Shown: in pieces, positions 17,263 to 26,343 of the stretch
How positions within the stretch are numbered: position 1 is the stretch's first letter
How the letters are laid out: every line of letters begins with the position of its first letter
NCBI RefSeq assembly: GCF_003347665.1
Contig: NZ_QDGA01000013.1
Span: forward strand, 57,770-121,769
DNA length: 64,000 bases
Reading direction: 5' to 3'
Source: Microvirga calopogonii
GTDB taxonomy: Bacteria > Pseudomonadota > Alphaproteobacteria > Rhizobiales > Beijerinckiaceae
Made by a program: the position numbers and the translations under genes
The notes under the pieces: generated by a model
Database searches by the model: none
Told to the model about the DNA's origin: nothing
The model's input: the letters and a program-made list of their open reading frames with translations, nothing else

Positions 17263-18318
17263 CTACAGTATCTCGATCGCTCGACCCGATGCCGCGGCCT
17301 CTTTTACGGCGGCGATCACTTTCAGCGTCTTTAGTCCCTCCCGGCCTGAAACAACGGGAGCCGCGGTGCCCCGTATGACCTCGCAGAGGTTACGAACCTG
17401 CAGGCCCAGCGGATCCTTAGAGATCACGGGTAAGCGTTCCCGGGCGATTGGCTTCCACCAGTTCGACTCGGTTTCATGGCGCCACAGGTCGAGATAGGGA
17501 ACTGTGAGAGAACCTCGGGTACCACCAATCCAATAGCAGGTTTCCTGCGTGTGGCTGTAGGCCGGGTTCTCGCCGCTGGTGAACTCCCAACTCCACGGTG
17601 CGGCAATGGTGTCAGAAACGTTCATCGTCCCCATCGCACCACTTGCGAACCGCAGGAGAATGACGGCAGTTTCCTCAACCGCATTCCCACGAAGGGCATT
17701 AGACTCGAGCGCCTGGACTGAAACTATGTCGCCGCACAGATAGCGGAGGAGATCCACGTCGTGGATCAAGTTGAGGAAAACCGGGCCTGCGCCCTTCTCC
17801 CGGCGCCAGGGAACCTCAAAATACTCGTCCGGCTTGAAAAACCAGCAAGTCCCGTGAACGGAAACGATCTGACCCAGGCGCCCGTCGTCGATCGCCCGCT
17901 TGGCCTCTTGGATTAACGGATTGTGACGCCGATGATGGCCGACCATCAGGGGGACACAGGCATGCTCGGCCGCCTCGACGAGCGTCGTTGCTCCAGCCAC
18001 ATCATCGGCAATTGGCTTTTCAACGAGTGTGGGTACGCCCGCCGCAATGCATGCCAGCCCATTTTCGACGTGCAATTGGTTCGGAGTCGCGATGATGACG
18101 CCTTCCGGCCTCTGGATCTCTAACATCCCCGCAAAGTCTGGATACCAAGCGACGGCCTTCTCCTCCGCCAGAGCCCGCGCCGTGGGCGAGGGATCCACGA
18201 TAGCCATCAGGTTGGCGTCAGGCTGGGACAGCACATGCTCGATGTGCCGTTTGCCAATCAGCCCGGCGCCAAGCACCGCCAGATTGACGGGCCTCGACAG
18301 ACTGTCCGCGACGGTCAC
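17263..18318 (-). CDS. Gfo/Idh/MocA family oxidoreductase
   Basis: 351 residues. The N-terminal Rossmann fold shows [15 protein letters not shown] and the motif VEKPIADD (the conserved EKP lysine). The C-terminal domain has [15 protein letters not shown], with the catalytic His/Asp pair. It overlaps aroQ by ATGA and so is coupled to it. In this setting a quinate- or shikimate-type polyol dehydrogenase role is likely, but related proteins act on inositols and sugars, so the substrate is inference. Confidence 0.8.
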   Translation of the reverse strand: MTVADSLSRPVNLAVLGAGLIGKRHIEHVLSQPDANLMAIVDPSPTARALAEEKAVAWYPDFAGMLEIQRPEGVIIATPNQLHVENGLACIAAGVPTLVEKPIADDVAGATTLVEAAEHACVPLMVGHHRRHNPLIQEAKRAIDDGRLGQIVSVHGTCWFFKPDEYFEVPWRREKGAGPVFLNLIHDVDLLRYLCGDIVSVQALESNALRGNAVEETAVILLRFASGAMGTMNVSDTIAAPWSWEFTSGENPAYSHTQETCYWIGGTRGSLTVPYLDLWRHETESNWWKPIARERLPVISKDPLGLQVRNLCEVIRGTAAPVVSGREGLKTLKVIAAVKEAAASGRAIEIL

Positions 18319-18764
18319 GCGGCCTTCTCGTCGATCAGCCGCGCCAGCCGGCGCAGCGCGAGGGTGTAGCCCTGCGTTCCGAACCCGGCAATGACGCCGT
18401 CGGCACGGGTAGAGACGAAGGAGTGATGCCTGAACGCCTCACGTTTGTGGACATTCGAGATATGGATCTCGATGACCGGTCCCTCGAAGGTGTTCAGTGC
18501 GTCCAGGATCGCAACCGATGTGTGGGTGAAGGCGGCTGGGTTGATGGCAATACCACCGGCAGCCTCCCGCGCTTCGTGGACCCAGTCGATGATCTCGTAC
18601 TCGCGGTTGCTCTGGTGAAACCGGATGTCGAGCCGGAGTTCTTCGGCGACTTTCCGGCACTCGGCTTCGACATCGGCAAGGGTTTCGTGGCCATAGATCT
18701 GCGGCTGGCGTTTGCCCAGGAGATTAAGATTAGGTCCGTTCAATACGTAAACGAGGCGGCTCAT
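18315..18764 (-). CDS. aroQ: Type II 3-dehydroquinate dehydratase
   Basis: 149 residues, the standard size of the dodecameric type II dehydroquinase, converting 3-dehydroquinate to 3-dehydroshikimate. Catalytic Arg19 and Tyr24 (KRQPQIYG), Asn75 ([10 protein letters not shown]) and His101 (EIHISN) are all present. It sits in a leftward operon between transporter and oxidoreductase genes with quiC downstream, so a catabolic role in quinate use is more likely than aromatic amino-acid biosynthesis. Confidence 0.92.
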   Translation of the reverse strand: MSRLVYVLNGPNLNLLGKRQPQIYGHETLADVEAECRKVAEELRLDIRFHQSNREYEIIDWVHEAREAAGGIAINPAAFTHTSVAILDALNTFEGPVIEIHISNVHKREAFRHHSFVSTRADGVIAGFGTQGYTLALRRLARLIDEKAA

Positions 18765-18806
18765 AAGAGTTCCTTTGCAGTACAGCGATTGAGAGAGGAA
18801 TGCGAC

Positions 18807-19568
18807 CTAGTGGTGGGCCAGGATTTCACCCAGGAAGGCCCGTGTTCGTGGATGTTGCGGGTCGCGGAAGAAGGTGTTCGGCTCCGCCTCTTCCACGATC
18901 TCGCCGTCCGCCATAAAGATTACCCGATCTGCGACCTGGCGGGCGAAACCCATCTCGTGGGTGACGCAGATCATGGTCATGCCGTCCCGGGCAAGGCCAA
19001 TCATCGTGTCGAGCACCTCCTTGACCATTTCGGGATCGAGGGCTGACGTCGGTTCGTCAAACAACATGGCCTTGGGTTCCATGCACAGGGCACGGGCGAT
19101 GGCCACACGTTGCTGTTGGCCGCCCGAGAGCTGCGCCGGGTATTTTTCAGCCTGGTTGAGAATGCGGACCCGATCCAGATACCTTCGGGCCGTTGCCTCG
19201 GCTTCCGCTTTTGAGGCTCCTCGAACGCGCATTGGCGCCAGCGTACAGTTTTGCAGCACTGTCATGTGCGGAAAGAGATTGAACTGCTGAAACACCATTC
19301 CAACCTCGCGCCGTACCGTATCGATGGTACGGGCACTGTTATCGAGTGCCGTGCCGTCGACGATAATACGGCCCTCCTGGATTGGCTCCAGGTGATTGAT
19401 GCACCGGATCAGCGTCGATTTCCCCGAACCGGAAGGGCCGCAGAGCACGATCTTCTCGCCGGGACGAACCTGGAGGTTGATGGATTTGAGGGCGTGGAAG
19501 CCACCATACCACTTCTCGACGCTTTCCATAGCGATCAGCGGGGCAATGGTTGAGTTGGAAGATGGCAT
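18807..19568 (-). CDS. Polar amino-acid-type ABC transporter ATPase
   Basis: 253 residues from ATG 19568, with GGAG upstream; GTG 19580 is an alternative. Walker A is [12 protein letters not shown], the signature [15 protein letters not shown], and Walker [15 protein letters not shown]. Closest in style to GlnQ/HisP ATPases. It works with the two permeases and binding protein just upstream. The operon context suggests import of quinate/shikimate or a related acid rather than an amino acid. Confidence 0.9.
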   Translation of the reverse strand: MPSSNSTIAPLIAMESVEKWYGGFHALKSINLQVRPGEKIVLCGPSGSGKSTLIRCINHLEPIQEGRIIVDGTALDNSARTIDTVRREVGMVFQQFNLFPHMTVLQNCTLAPMRVRGASKAEAEATARRYLDRVRILNQAEKYPAQLSGGQQQRVAIARALCMEPKAMLFDEPTSALDPEMVKEVLDTMIGLARDGMTMICVTHEMGFARQVADRVIFMADGEIVEEAEPNTFFRDPQHPRTRAFLGEILAHH

Positions 19569-19616
19569 GGCTGGCTCCACTTTTTATTGATGCAGTTATT
19601 GCTGAGGCGGTTCGAT

Positions 19617-20459
19617 TCAGCTGACGGTGAAGGGAATGCCATCCAGGCTCGCCGGGAACTCCGGTGGATCCATCTTCATCCACTTCTGATAGATCTTGGC
19701 GAGCTCACCGTTGGCCTTGATCTTGTCGATGAAAGCATTGGCGGCCGCGTTGATCTCTTTTTCCCCCAGCCGGGTGCAGGCCCCGTTGTAGAGCTTTGAG
19801 AACTCGAGTTTATTCTCAAAGGTGTCGGGCTTCGCTTGGTTGAGACGCTGGACATAGAACATGTTAGCGCCGACCGCTTGGACCTGCCCCGACACGAGGG
19901 CTTGGATGGTCGCGGCGTCATCATCGAAACGACGGATCGTCGTGCCAGAGGGTGCGTTGTTGGTAACCTGGGTATCCTGAGTGCTGGAGCGTGGCACGCC
20001 AATCACGTACTTGCCCATGTCGGCATTGGTCTTGATCTCGGTCGTCTTCGCCGCCACAAGCGAGATCACGTTTGCCACATACGGCTTGCTGAACTGCACG
20101 GACTTGGCCCGGTCCGGCAGCATCGCCATCGTCGCGAACAGGATATCGACACGCCCGGTCGTCAACGCCGGGATACGGTTTGCCACGGCGAGCGGAACGA
20201 ACTCCACAGGCACGCCGAGTTCCTTACCGAAGAGCTCCGCGATGTCAGCGTCAAACCCGTCCTGTTTGCCGGCGCTCGTGACGAACCCCCACGGCGGGTT
20301 GTCGCCTTGGATACCGACGACGATCTTTCCCTTCTTCTTGATTTCCTCGGGTGTGATGGCCAGGGCCGACCGGGTCATCAAGGCGGGGGCTGCGAGCAGG
20401 GCAGCGCCGCCCATCAGAACATGGCGCCGATTGAATCTCGATTTGTTGATGCTATCCAT
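19617..20459 (-). CDS. ABC transporter solute-binding protein (family 3), Tat-type signal
   Basis: 280 residues from ATG 20459, with GGAGGA upstream. The N-terminus NRRHVLMGGAALLAAPALM is a twin-arginine-like signal ending near ALA. The mature part is an SBP_bac_3 fold: GKIVVGIQGDNPPWGFV, GFDADIAELFGKELG, GRVDILFATMAMLPDRAK. It captures the ligand in the periplasm for the adjacent permeases. Two acidic ligand contacts typical of amino-acid binders are not clearly visible, leaving the ligand open. Confidence 0.88.
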   Translation of the reverse strand: MDSINKSRFNRRHVLMGGAALLAAPALMTRSALAITPEEIKKKGKIVVGIQGDNPPWGFVTSAGKQDGFDADIAELFGKELGVPVEFVPLAVANRIPALTTGRVDILFATMAMLPDRAKSVQFSKPYVANVISLVAAKTTEIKTNADMGKYVIGVPRSSTQDTQVTNNAPSGTTIRRFDDDAATIQALVSGQVQAVGANMFYVQRLNQAKPDTFENKLEFSKLYNGACTRLGEKEINAAANAFIDKIKANGELAKIYQKWMKMDPPEFPASLDGIPFTVS

Positions 20460-20514
20460 GACGTTTTTCCTCCGGTGAATTTTTTTACATGTCAGGGGGT
20501 GTCGCCGGGCTGCT

Positions 20515-21156
20515 TCACCGGGCAGCGGCGGCAAACCGTTGTTCCAGCCATGTGCCGTAGACGGACAGCGGCCAGCAAAGGATGAAATACAGGGCGCCCA
20601 CGATCCCAAAGACGAGCAAGGGCTGGAATATCTGATTCGAAATGATGCTTCCCGCACGTGCCAGCTCCGTAAAGCCGACAATCGCCGCAAGCGAGGTTCC
20701 CTTGATGAGCTGAACAAGGAATCCAATCGTCGCTGGCAGGGAGATCCGGATTGCTTGCGGCAGGATGATGTCCTTCATGCGTGACCTGTAACGAAGGGCC
20801 AATGCGTTGGCCGCCTCGGTCTGGCCACGCGGCACCGCCTCAATGGCTCCTCGCCATATCTCACCGAGGTAGGCGCTTGCATGCAGGGTGAAGCCGATTG
20901 CAACCGCAACCCAGGCGTCGAGCTTAATCCCCACGAGGACAAGTCCATAGTAGACGACAAACAGCTGCAGCAGCAGGGGCGATCCCTGAAACACCGCGAT
21001 ATAGCCCGCTGCGAGACGCTCGAGGACGCGGATGCCCGAGGTACGGGCGAGCGCAACAAGCAAGCCTGCGACCGCACCACCGATGAAGGCAATTCCTGAC
21101 AAGGCTACTGTCCATTGCAGTCCTTTAAGGAGAAAAAGAAACTCGTCCCAACCCAT
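20515..21156 (-). CDS. ABC transporter permease (HisM/GlnP type)
   Basis: 213 residues with five hydrophobic helices and the permease EAA-type loop around EAANALALRYRSRMKDIILP. QGSPLLLQLFVVYYG is typical of the polar amino-acid permease family. Forms the channel with the next permease (12 bases upstream). Confidence 0.88.
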   Translation of the reverse strand: MGWDEFLFLLKGLQWTVALSGIAFIGGAVAGLLVALARTSGIRVLERLAAGYIAVFQGSPLLLQLFVVYYGLVLVGIKLDAWVAVAIGFTLHASAYLGEIWRGAIEAVPRGQTEAANALALRYRSRMKDIILPQAIRISLPATIGFLVQLIKGTSLAAIVGFTELARAGSIISNQIFQPLLVFGIVGALYFILCWPLSVYGTWLEQRFAAAAR

Positions 21157-21168
21157 GTTCTTCTCCCC

Positions 21169-21837
21169 TCACTTCACCGGATAGTTGAAATAATGCTTTG
21201 AGATGAGCCCGAACATTCTCATCAGCAGCCAAGACATGATCAAGTAAAGGACCAAAACGACCCCGTAGACCTCAAAGCTGCGGAATGAGTTGGATTCGAT
21301 AATCTGCGCGACGGAGGTCAGCTCGTATGCGGCAATGGCCGACGTGATGCTGGTCGTCAGGGTCAGCAGGATGAATTGGCTCGTCAGTGATGGATAGATT
21401 GCCCTGAGAGCCGGCTTGAGGACGATCATGCGGAACACGTCCGCCTTGTGAAGGCCAAGGGCGAGGCCGGCTTCGATCTGCCCTTTGTTGATCGACTGCA
21501 CTCCACCGCGAATGATCTCAATGGCATAGGCTCCGCCATTGATGCCGAGTGCAATGATTGCGGTTACCGTCGGATTGAGACGCACGCCGGCGAGAGGCAG
21601 TGCAAAGAAGATGAAGTAAATCTGGACGAGGAAAGGCGTGTTTCGGATCAGTTCGACAAAGGCCCTGACAAGCCAACGCAGGGGCTTGATGTGAGAGTCC
21701 CGTAGAACAACGCCGCCGATCCCGATGACAATAGCAAGCGCCATTCCACCGAGCGCAAGTCCGAATGTGCCAAGGCAGCCCCACAGCAGGTTGGGCAGCC
21801 CCTCGATCACCGGGCCAAAATCGAGCTGATAGTCCAT
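21169..21837 (-). CDS. ABC transporter permease (HisM/GlnP type)
   Basis: 222 residues. RNTPFLVQIYFIFFALP and the EAA-like loop EAGLALGLHKADVFRMIVLKP mark the polar amino-acid permease family; multiple hydrophobic helices. Partner of the permease encoded 12 bases downstream. Confidence 0.88.
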   Translation of the reverse strand: MDYQLDFGPVIEGLPNLLWGCLGTFGLALGGMALAIVIGIGGVVLRDSHIKPLRWLVRAFVELIRNTPFLVQIYFIFFALPLAGVRLNPTVTAIIALGINGGAYAIEIIRGGVQSINKGQIEAGLALGLHKADVFRMIVLKPALRAIYPSLTSQFILLTLTTSITSAIAAYELTSVAQIIESNSFRSFEVYGVVLVLYLIMSWLLMRMFGLISKHYFNYPVK

Positions 21838-21908
21838 AGCGCTTCCTCTGTCTCAAGCCGATCTTCTCAATTGGACCAGTCGATGAGGGTGTTGCCGCTC
21901 TGCCATCC

Positions 21909-22727
21909 TCAGGAGAGCGTCGCGGCTGTGATTGTCTGCTGCGCCGCTTGGAAAACGCGCCGCAAATGCTCCTCCGCCGGAAGGCCTGCATTAGGAACTT
22001 CGACGGAAAGCGTTGTATGGTCAGGCAGTTCGGCAATCAGTCGGGAGAGGGGCAGGTCACCCTGCCCCGGGGGGAGACGACCAGCTCGCGCCTCTTGAAT
22101 GATGGCTTCCGTGCTCGTTGGCCGTATTGCAGGTGCGTCGCAGAGCTGAGCGCTCATGATGAATTCGGGCGGTAGCGCGCTCACATCCGCAGGGTCCCCA
22201 CCGGATCGGGACAGGTGAAGGGCATCGACCAGGAGCCCGCCATTTCGGCGGCCTGCATCCCGCACGACAGCCGCAGCGTCATGGATCGTCCTAACCTGGC
22301 GCCAGGGCATGACCTCGAGATCAACACCCATGCCAAACTGACCGGCCAGATCACACAGACCCGCGAAGTTCGCAATCAGGCGGCCGCGATCGGGATCATC
22401 GCCACAGACGCTAAGACGTTTGGCTCCCAGCGCTCCGGCAGCCTCAAGCGTTTCAGTGAGGGAGGCCGGTACAAAGTCTTCGGTAATTGGCACGAACTCG
22501 ATGTCATAGACGTGGACGCCGTCCCCGTCGAGGCGGCGGCACATCTCTCGAGAAACGTCACTTCCTGCTGGCAACGCGTAGAAGGGTGCACCTGGAAACG
22601 CTGGGTAGAGGCGAAGCCCAACGGCCTTATACCCGATGGTCGCCGCAAGAGGGACGAGATCGAGAGGCGCCACGTCGATGCAGGTAAAGTGTGCAAGGCC
22701 CAATGGTGGAGGCGTATGTGGCTTCAT
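21909..22727 (-). CDS. Sugar phosphate isomerase/epimerase-like TIM-barrel protein
   Basis: About 272 residues from ATG 22727, with GGAAGC upstream; a TTG at 22751 is possible. AP_endonuc_2/xylose-isomerase-like barrel: GLAHFTCIDVAPLDLVPLAA, GVDLEVMPWR, GLLVDALHLSRSGG and LSVEVPNAG give the Glu/His/Asp metal-site pattern. Catabolic relatives include dehydroshikimate dehydratases and 2-keto-sugar epimerases. It is 28 bases downstream of the GntR gene and leads into the transporter genes. The reaction is not known; it may be a second dehydratase-like enzyme of the pathway. Confidence 0.75.
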   Translation of the reverse strand: MKPHTPPPLGLAHFTCIDVAPLDLVPLAATIGYKAVGLRLYPAFPGAPFYALPAGSDVSREMCRRLDGDGVHVYDIEFVPITEDFVPASLTETLEAAGALGAKRLSVCGDDPDRGRLIANFAGLCDLAGQFGMGVDLEVMPWRQVRTIHDAAAVVRDAGRRNGGLLVDALHLSRSGGDPADVSALPPEFIMSAQLCDAPAIRPTSTEAIIQEARAGRLPPGQGDLPLSRLIAELPDHTTLSVEVPNAGLPAEEHLRRVFQAAQQTITAATLS

Positions 22728-22754
22728 TCTGGCGCTTCCGTTCAATGCCAATCG

Positions 22755-23534
22755 TCAAGGCGCAATTTTGCCGGTTAAGTGGTGGAGAAGGTTGGTCCCT
22801 GTTCGATGAATGTGATCGCGTAATCGTTTGCAGGCGAACTCGACGTCTCTGGCGACAGCACCTTGGGCAATTTCATTGTGTTCGGCGCTCACGTTTCGGT
22901 CTCCTGATGTCGCCCGGAGGAAGGTTCGGCGATAGCGGTCATTCAGGTTGAGCATCCTTCGGCAGAAGCTCAGGAGTTGAGGCATTCGGCAGCCTGCAAT
23001 CAGGGTGAGATGGAATTCGCGATGATAGGCTTCCCATTGCTCAAGCGTTTCTGGAATAGCCGGATCACGAACCGCGCGATTCAGGCGATGGAGCGAGCGC
23101 ATGACATCGCCTTCCCAATCGACATCCCCGACAGCGATGGCCTGCCTTAGTGCATATGTCTCGAATTCTTCACGAAGCTTGGTGAGTTCTTCCAAATCGG
23201 AAAGAGAAATCGGCGAGACGCGGTAACCGCGATTATCTTCGAATTCGACCAATCCATCTGAGATCAGCCTGGCGAGGGCTTCGCGCAACGGGCTCAGGCT
23301 GACCGCGAAGCTCTCACGCGCTCTCTCTAGGTTAATTTTGCTGCCCGCCTCAAGCTGGCCAGACACGATTGCCTCACGGAGACGATCGACCAACTGACTT
23401 GCGATAGTATTCTTTCCGTCGTCAACCAGAGCTGTGGAACGATGAGCGTGGCGAAGCTCCCCTGACTCGATCGGAGGCGGGGGCGAGGCAATAGGAGCGC
23501 CTCGCCTCTGATGGCGAGTATTCGGCTTTGGCAC
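22755..23534 (-). CDS. GntR family regulator (FadR/FCD type)
   Basis: 259 residues. A basic, Pro-rich N-terminal extension of ~40 residues precedes the winged HTH (IASQLVDRLREAIVSGQLEA with FAVSLSPLREALARLISDGL), then an FCD all-helical ligand domain with likely metal ligands in EAYHREFHLTLIAGC and AEHNEIAQ. First gene of the leftward catabolic operon, so it is autoregulated if it binds the divergent promoter. The ligand is likely a pathway intermediate. Confidence 0.88.
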   Translation of the reverse strand: MPKPNTRHQRRGAPIASPPPPIESGELRHAHRSTALVDDGKNTIASQLVDRLREAIVSGQLEAGSKINLERARESFAVSLSPLREALARLISDGLVEFEDNRGYRVSPISLSDLEELTKLREEFETYALRQAIAVGDVDWEGDVMRSLHRLNRAVRDPAIPETLEQWEAYHREFHLTLIAGCRMPQLLSFCRRMLNLNDRYRRTFLRATSGDRNVSAEHNEIAQGAVARDVEFACKRLRDHIHRTGTNLLHHLTGKIAP

Positions 23535-23799
23535 TGCTCCGGCCTCCTCAGATCAGCCGCGCTTAGCGACAGGCGCATTCCATCGACAATCGATAGAATA
23601 AACGATTATTCTTGTCAAACTGCGGCGGAACTGGCGACATTATCACGCTAATTTCGACATAAATGTATAATTTGGCTAATTAAAACAGGTACTTGTTTAG
23701 ATAGTTCGCTCTTCCGGGTGCTGCGCGGCTCGATCCAGTTGATCGTTTATTGACAAATAATCGATTATGATGGAGGTATCTGGGGCAGGAGGTGCGACC
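23535..23799. promoter_or_regulatory. Divergent control region with two palindromic operators
   Basis: An AT-rich spacer between GntR and dioxygenase genes. Palindrome 1: AGAATAA-ACGA-TTATTCT at 23595-23612. Palindrome 2: ATAATCGATTAT at 23757-23768, directly after TTGACA at 23750-23755. Both share the core (T)AATCG-type sequence and are good GntR operator candidates, one near each promoter. The rightward gene starts at ATG 23800 behind AGGAGG. Confidence 0.6.
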
Positions 23800-24693
23800 A
23801 TGCTCATCGAACGCCAAGAAGATGTTACGCCAGCCGTCCTTGAAGTCATGGGGCGTACCCGCGACCCGCGCCTACGCGAGATTATGACGTCCTTGGTGAA
23901 GCACCTGCACGGCTTCGTTCGCGACGTCAGCCTGACCGAAGCCGAGTTTCGAGAGGCGACCGCCATTCTGAACGAGATGGGCAAGCTCGCGAGCGATACC
24001 CATAACGAGATGGTGCTGATGGCTGGCTCACTAGGCGTATCGTCCTTGGTTTGCCTGCTCAACAACGGTGACAACGGTAACACTGAGACATCACAGTCGC
24101 TTCTGGGTCCCTTCTGGCGGCTGAACTCTCCAGCCGTTCCAAACGGCGGGACAATCATCCGTTCCGACACGCCGGGCGACCCGCTTCTCGTGAATGCCTG
24201 TGTTCAGGATGCTGCCGGAAATCCCGTCGTTGGCGCTGAAGTCGACGTCTGGCATGCCTCCCCCGTGGGCCTGTACGAGAACCAAGATCCCGAGCAGGCA
24301 GAGATGAACCTCCGTGGCAAGTTCACGACCGACGAGGACGGTCGTTTCTGGTTCCGCACCGTGAAAATGGTTGGCTACCCCATTCCGACCGATACTGTCG
24401 TTGGGCGTCTCCTCAAGGCACAGGATCGCCACCCGTACCGGCCGGCACACCTTCACGCACTCATCTACAAGCCAGGGTTCAAAGTGCTGATCTCGCAGGT
24501 CTACGACCCGCATGATCCGCACATCGACACCGACGTTCAATTCGGCGTCACAAAGGCGCTTATCGGCGACTTCATCCGGCACGATGAACCGCATCCCACG
24601 TGTCCTGATGTCGCGGCACCATGGTACTCGCTCGATTACGTTTACGTGATGGAGCCCGGCGAGGCGATCCTCCCGCGCCCCCCAATCAAGTAG
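23800..24693 (+). CDS. Intradiol ring-cleavage dioxygenase (hydroxyquinol 1,2-dioxygenase-like)
   Basis: 297 residues from ATG 23800, with AGGAGG upstream. The N-terminal helical domain (DPRLREIMTSLVKHLHGFVR) and LLGPFW are typical of the hydroxyquinol/catechol group. The four Fe(III) ligands are recognisable as Tyr159 (GLYEN), Tyr193 (VGYPIP), His217 and His219 (RPAHLHALI). Such enzymes open catechol or hydroxyquinol rings between the hydroxyls. The next two genes encode hydratase and aldolase types better known from extradiol pathways, so the ring substrate is uncertain. Confidence 0.87.
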   Translation: MLIERQEDVTPAVLEVMGRTRDPRLREIMTSLVKHLHGFVRDVSLTEAEFREATAILNEMGKLASDTHNEMVLMAGSLGVSSLVCLLNNGDNGNTETSQSLLGPFWRLNSPAVPNGGTIIRSDTPGDPLLVNACVQDAAGNPVVGAEVDVWHASPVGLYENQDPEQAEMNLRGKFTTDEDGRFWFRTVKMVGYPIPTDTVVGRLLKAQDRHPYRPAHLHALIYKPGFKVLISQVYDPHDPHIDTDVQFGVTKALIGDFIRHDEPHPTCPDVAAPWYSLDYVYVMEPGEAILPRPPIK

Positions 24694-24754
24694 CGAACGC
24701 GAAATCCGCATTTTCAGACTAAGATTTTGACCGACCGGACGAGAGGAAACACCT

Positions 24755-25537
24755 ATGTTGACTGAAGACGAGCGCCGTCGCGCTGCTGAGGAGATCCTGC
24801 GCGCCGAGCGTGAGCGAGTTCCGATCCAGCAATTGAGCCGCACCTTTCCGAATATGGAAATTGAGGACGCCTATAGGGTTCAAGATCTCTGGGCTGAGGC
24901 TCGGATCGCAAAGGGTGCCCGCGTGATCGGCCATAAGATCGGCCTGACCTCGCGCGCCATGCAAATGGCCTCGAAGATAACCGAGCCGGACTACGGACGC
25001 ATCCTTGACGATGCCATGTACAATGACGGTGCCCAGATCCGTGCTGACCTGTTCTTGAAGCCGCGCCTCGAAGTTGAGCTCGCCTTCATCATGGGTGAGG
25101 ATCTCGAGGGTCCTGGGATCCGGACCTACGACGTCTTGCGGGCAACCGAGTTCGTCCTTCCGGCGCTTGAGATTATCGACTATCGCACGGAGGTTCCTCG
25201 TGCCATTGTCGACACGATTGCAGACAACGCAGCCTTTGGCGCGATTGTTGTCGGTGGTCGAACGATCCGACCCATGGACATCGATGTCCGGTGGGTTGGT
25301 GCGACCCTGTCTAAGAACGGGATCATTGAGGAATCGGGCGTCTCGGCGGCAGTGATGGGGCATCCGGCGGCCGGAATTGCGTGGCTCGTCAATAAGCTTC
25401 ACGCAGTCGGAGCCAGGCTGAAGCGGGGGCAGATTGTGCTCGGAGGGTCGTTCACCCGTCCAGTCGATATTGCAAAGGGCGACGTGATCCATGCGGATTA
25501 CGGACCGCTCGGTGCCATTGGCGTCTCGTTTATTTGA
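24755..25537 (+). CDS. 2-Oxo-hepta-ene-dioate/2-keto-4-pentenoate hydratase family
   Basis: 260 residues of the HpaH/MhpD hydratase family: IGHKIGLTSRAMQ, LEVELAFIMGEDL, EIIDYR and GQIVLGGSFTRPVDI. These enzymes add water to 2-hydroxy-dienoates formed after ring cleavage. It follows the dioxygenase by 61 bases and precedes the aldolase by 4 bases, so the three are one operon. HpaH-like assignment is favoured by the HpaI-type aldolase next to it. Confidence 0.85.
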   Translation: MLTEDERRRAAEEILRAERERVPIQQLSRTFPNMEIEDAYRVQDLWAEARIAKGARVIGHKIGLTSRAMQMASKITEPDYGRILDDAMYNDGAQIRADLFLKPRLEVELAFIMGEDLEGPGIRTYDVLRATEFVLPALEIIDYRTEVPRAIVDTIADNAAFGAIVVGGRTIRPMDIDVRWVGATLSKNGIIEESGVSAAVMGHPAAGIAWLVNKLHAVGARLKRGQIVLGGSFTRPVDIAKGDVIHADYGPLGAIGVSFI

Positions 25538-25541
25538 GGCC

Positions 25542-26312
25542 ATGATGACAATCCCGCAAAATTCCTTCAAACGCGCCCTCCTCGAAGGGCGCCAGCAAAT
25601 CGGTCTCTGGTGCAGCCTACCCGGTAGCTATGTCGCGGAAGTCGTTGCAGGATCTGGATTCGACTGGCTTCTTTTCGACACCGAGCACTCGCCAGGCGAT
25701 CCCCTCACTGTTCTGACCCAGCTGCAGGCCGTCGCTCCTTATGCCGTATCCCCCGTCGTGCGGCCTGCCAGCAATGACACTGTATTGATCAAGCGCTTTC
25801 TCGACATCGGGGCGCAAACGCTGCTCGTTCCCTACGTGCAGAATGCAGATGAGGCCCGTCAGGCTGTTGCGGCTATGCGTTATCCGCCCGCCGGGGTTCG
25901 CGGCGTCTCGGGACTGACACGTGCGACCCGGTTCGGGCGAGCCGGCGGCTACGCCAAACGGGCGTCCGAGGAGCTTTGCCTTCTGGTGCAAATCGAAACG
26001 GTTGAGGCTCTTGCCAGTCTGGAGGAAATTGCTGCGGTTGAGGGAGTCGACGGAGTCTTCATCGGGCCAGCTGATCTAGCCGCAAGCCTTGGTCATGTCG
26101 GCGAGCCTGGACATCCGGATGTCGTCGCATCTGTCGAGGATGCGATCCGTCGCATTCGGGCTTGCGGGAAGCCGGCTGGTATTTTGACGCCGGATACCAC
26201 CTTCGCTGAGCGATGCATCACGCTTGGCACCACCTTTACGGCCGTTGCGATCGATGTCGGCATTTTGGCCCGCACATCGGAAAAGATTGCAGGGCAGTTC
26301 AAGTCTAAGTGA
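25542..26312 (+). CDS. HpaI/HpcH-type 2-oxo acid aldolase
   Basis: About 256 residues from ATG 25542 (a second ATG follows). Class II aldolase barrel: IGLWCSLPGSYVAEVVAGSG, DWLLFDTEHSP, metal ligand Glu in LLVQIETVEA, and GVFIGPADLAASLG. HpaI cleaves 4-hydroxy-2-oxoheptanedioate to pyruvate and succinate semialdehyde; related enzymes act on 2-keto-3-deoxy sugars. In this operon it probably performs the last cleavage after the hydratase. Confidence 0.87.
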   Translation: MMTIPQNSFKRALLEGRQQIGLWCSLPGSYVAEVVAGSGFDWLLFDTEHSPGDPLTVLTQLQAVAPYAVSPVVRPASNDTVLIKRFLDIGAQTLLVPYVQNADEARQAVAAMRYPPAGVRGVSGLTRATRFGRAGGYAKRASEELCLLVQIETVEALASLEEIAAVEGVDGVFIGPADLAASLGHVGEPGHPDVVASVEDAIRRIRACGKPAGILTPDTTFAERCITLGTTFTAVAIDVGILARTSEKIAGQFKSK

Positions 26313-26343
26313 GCGGCCACTCTTACCTTTGAGGAGGATCGAC

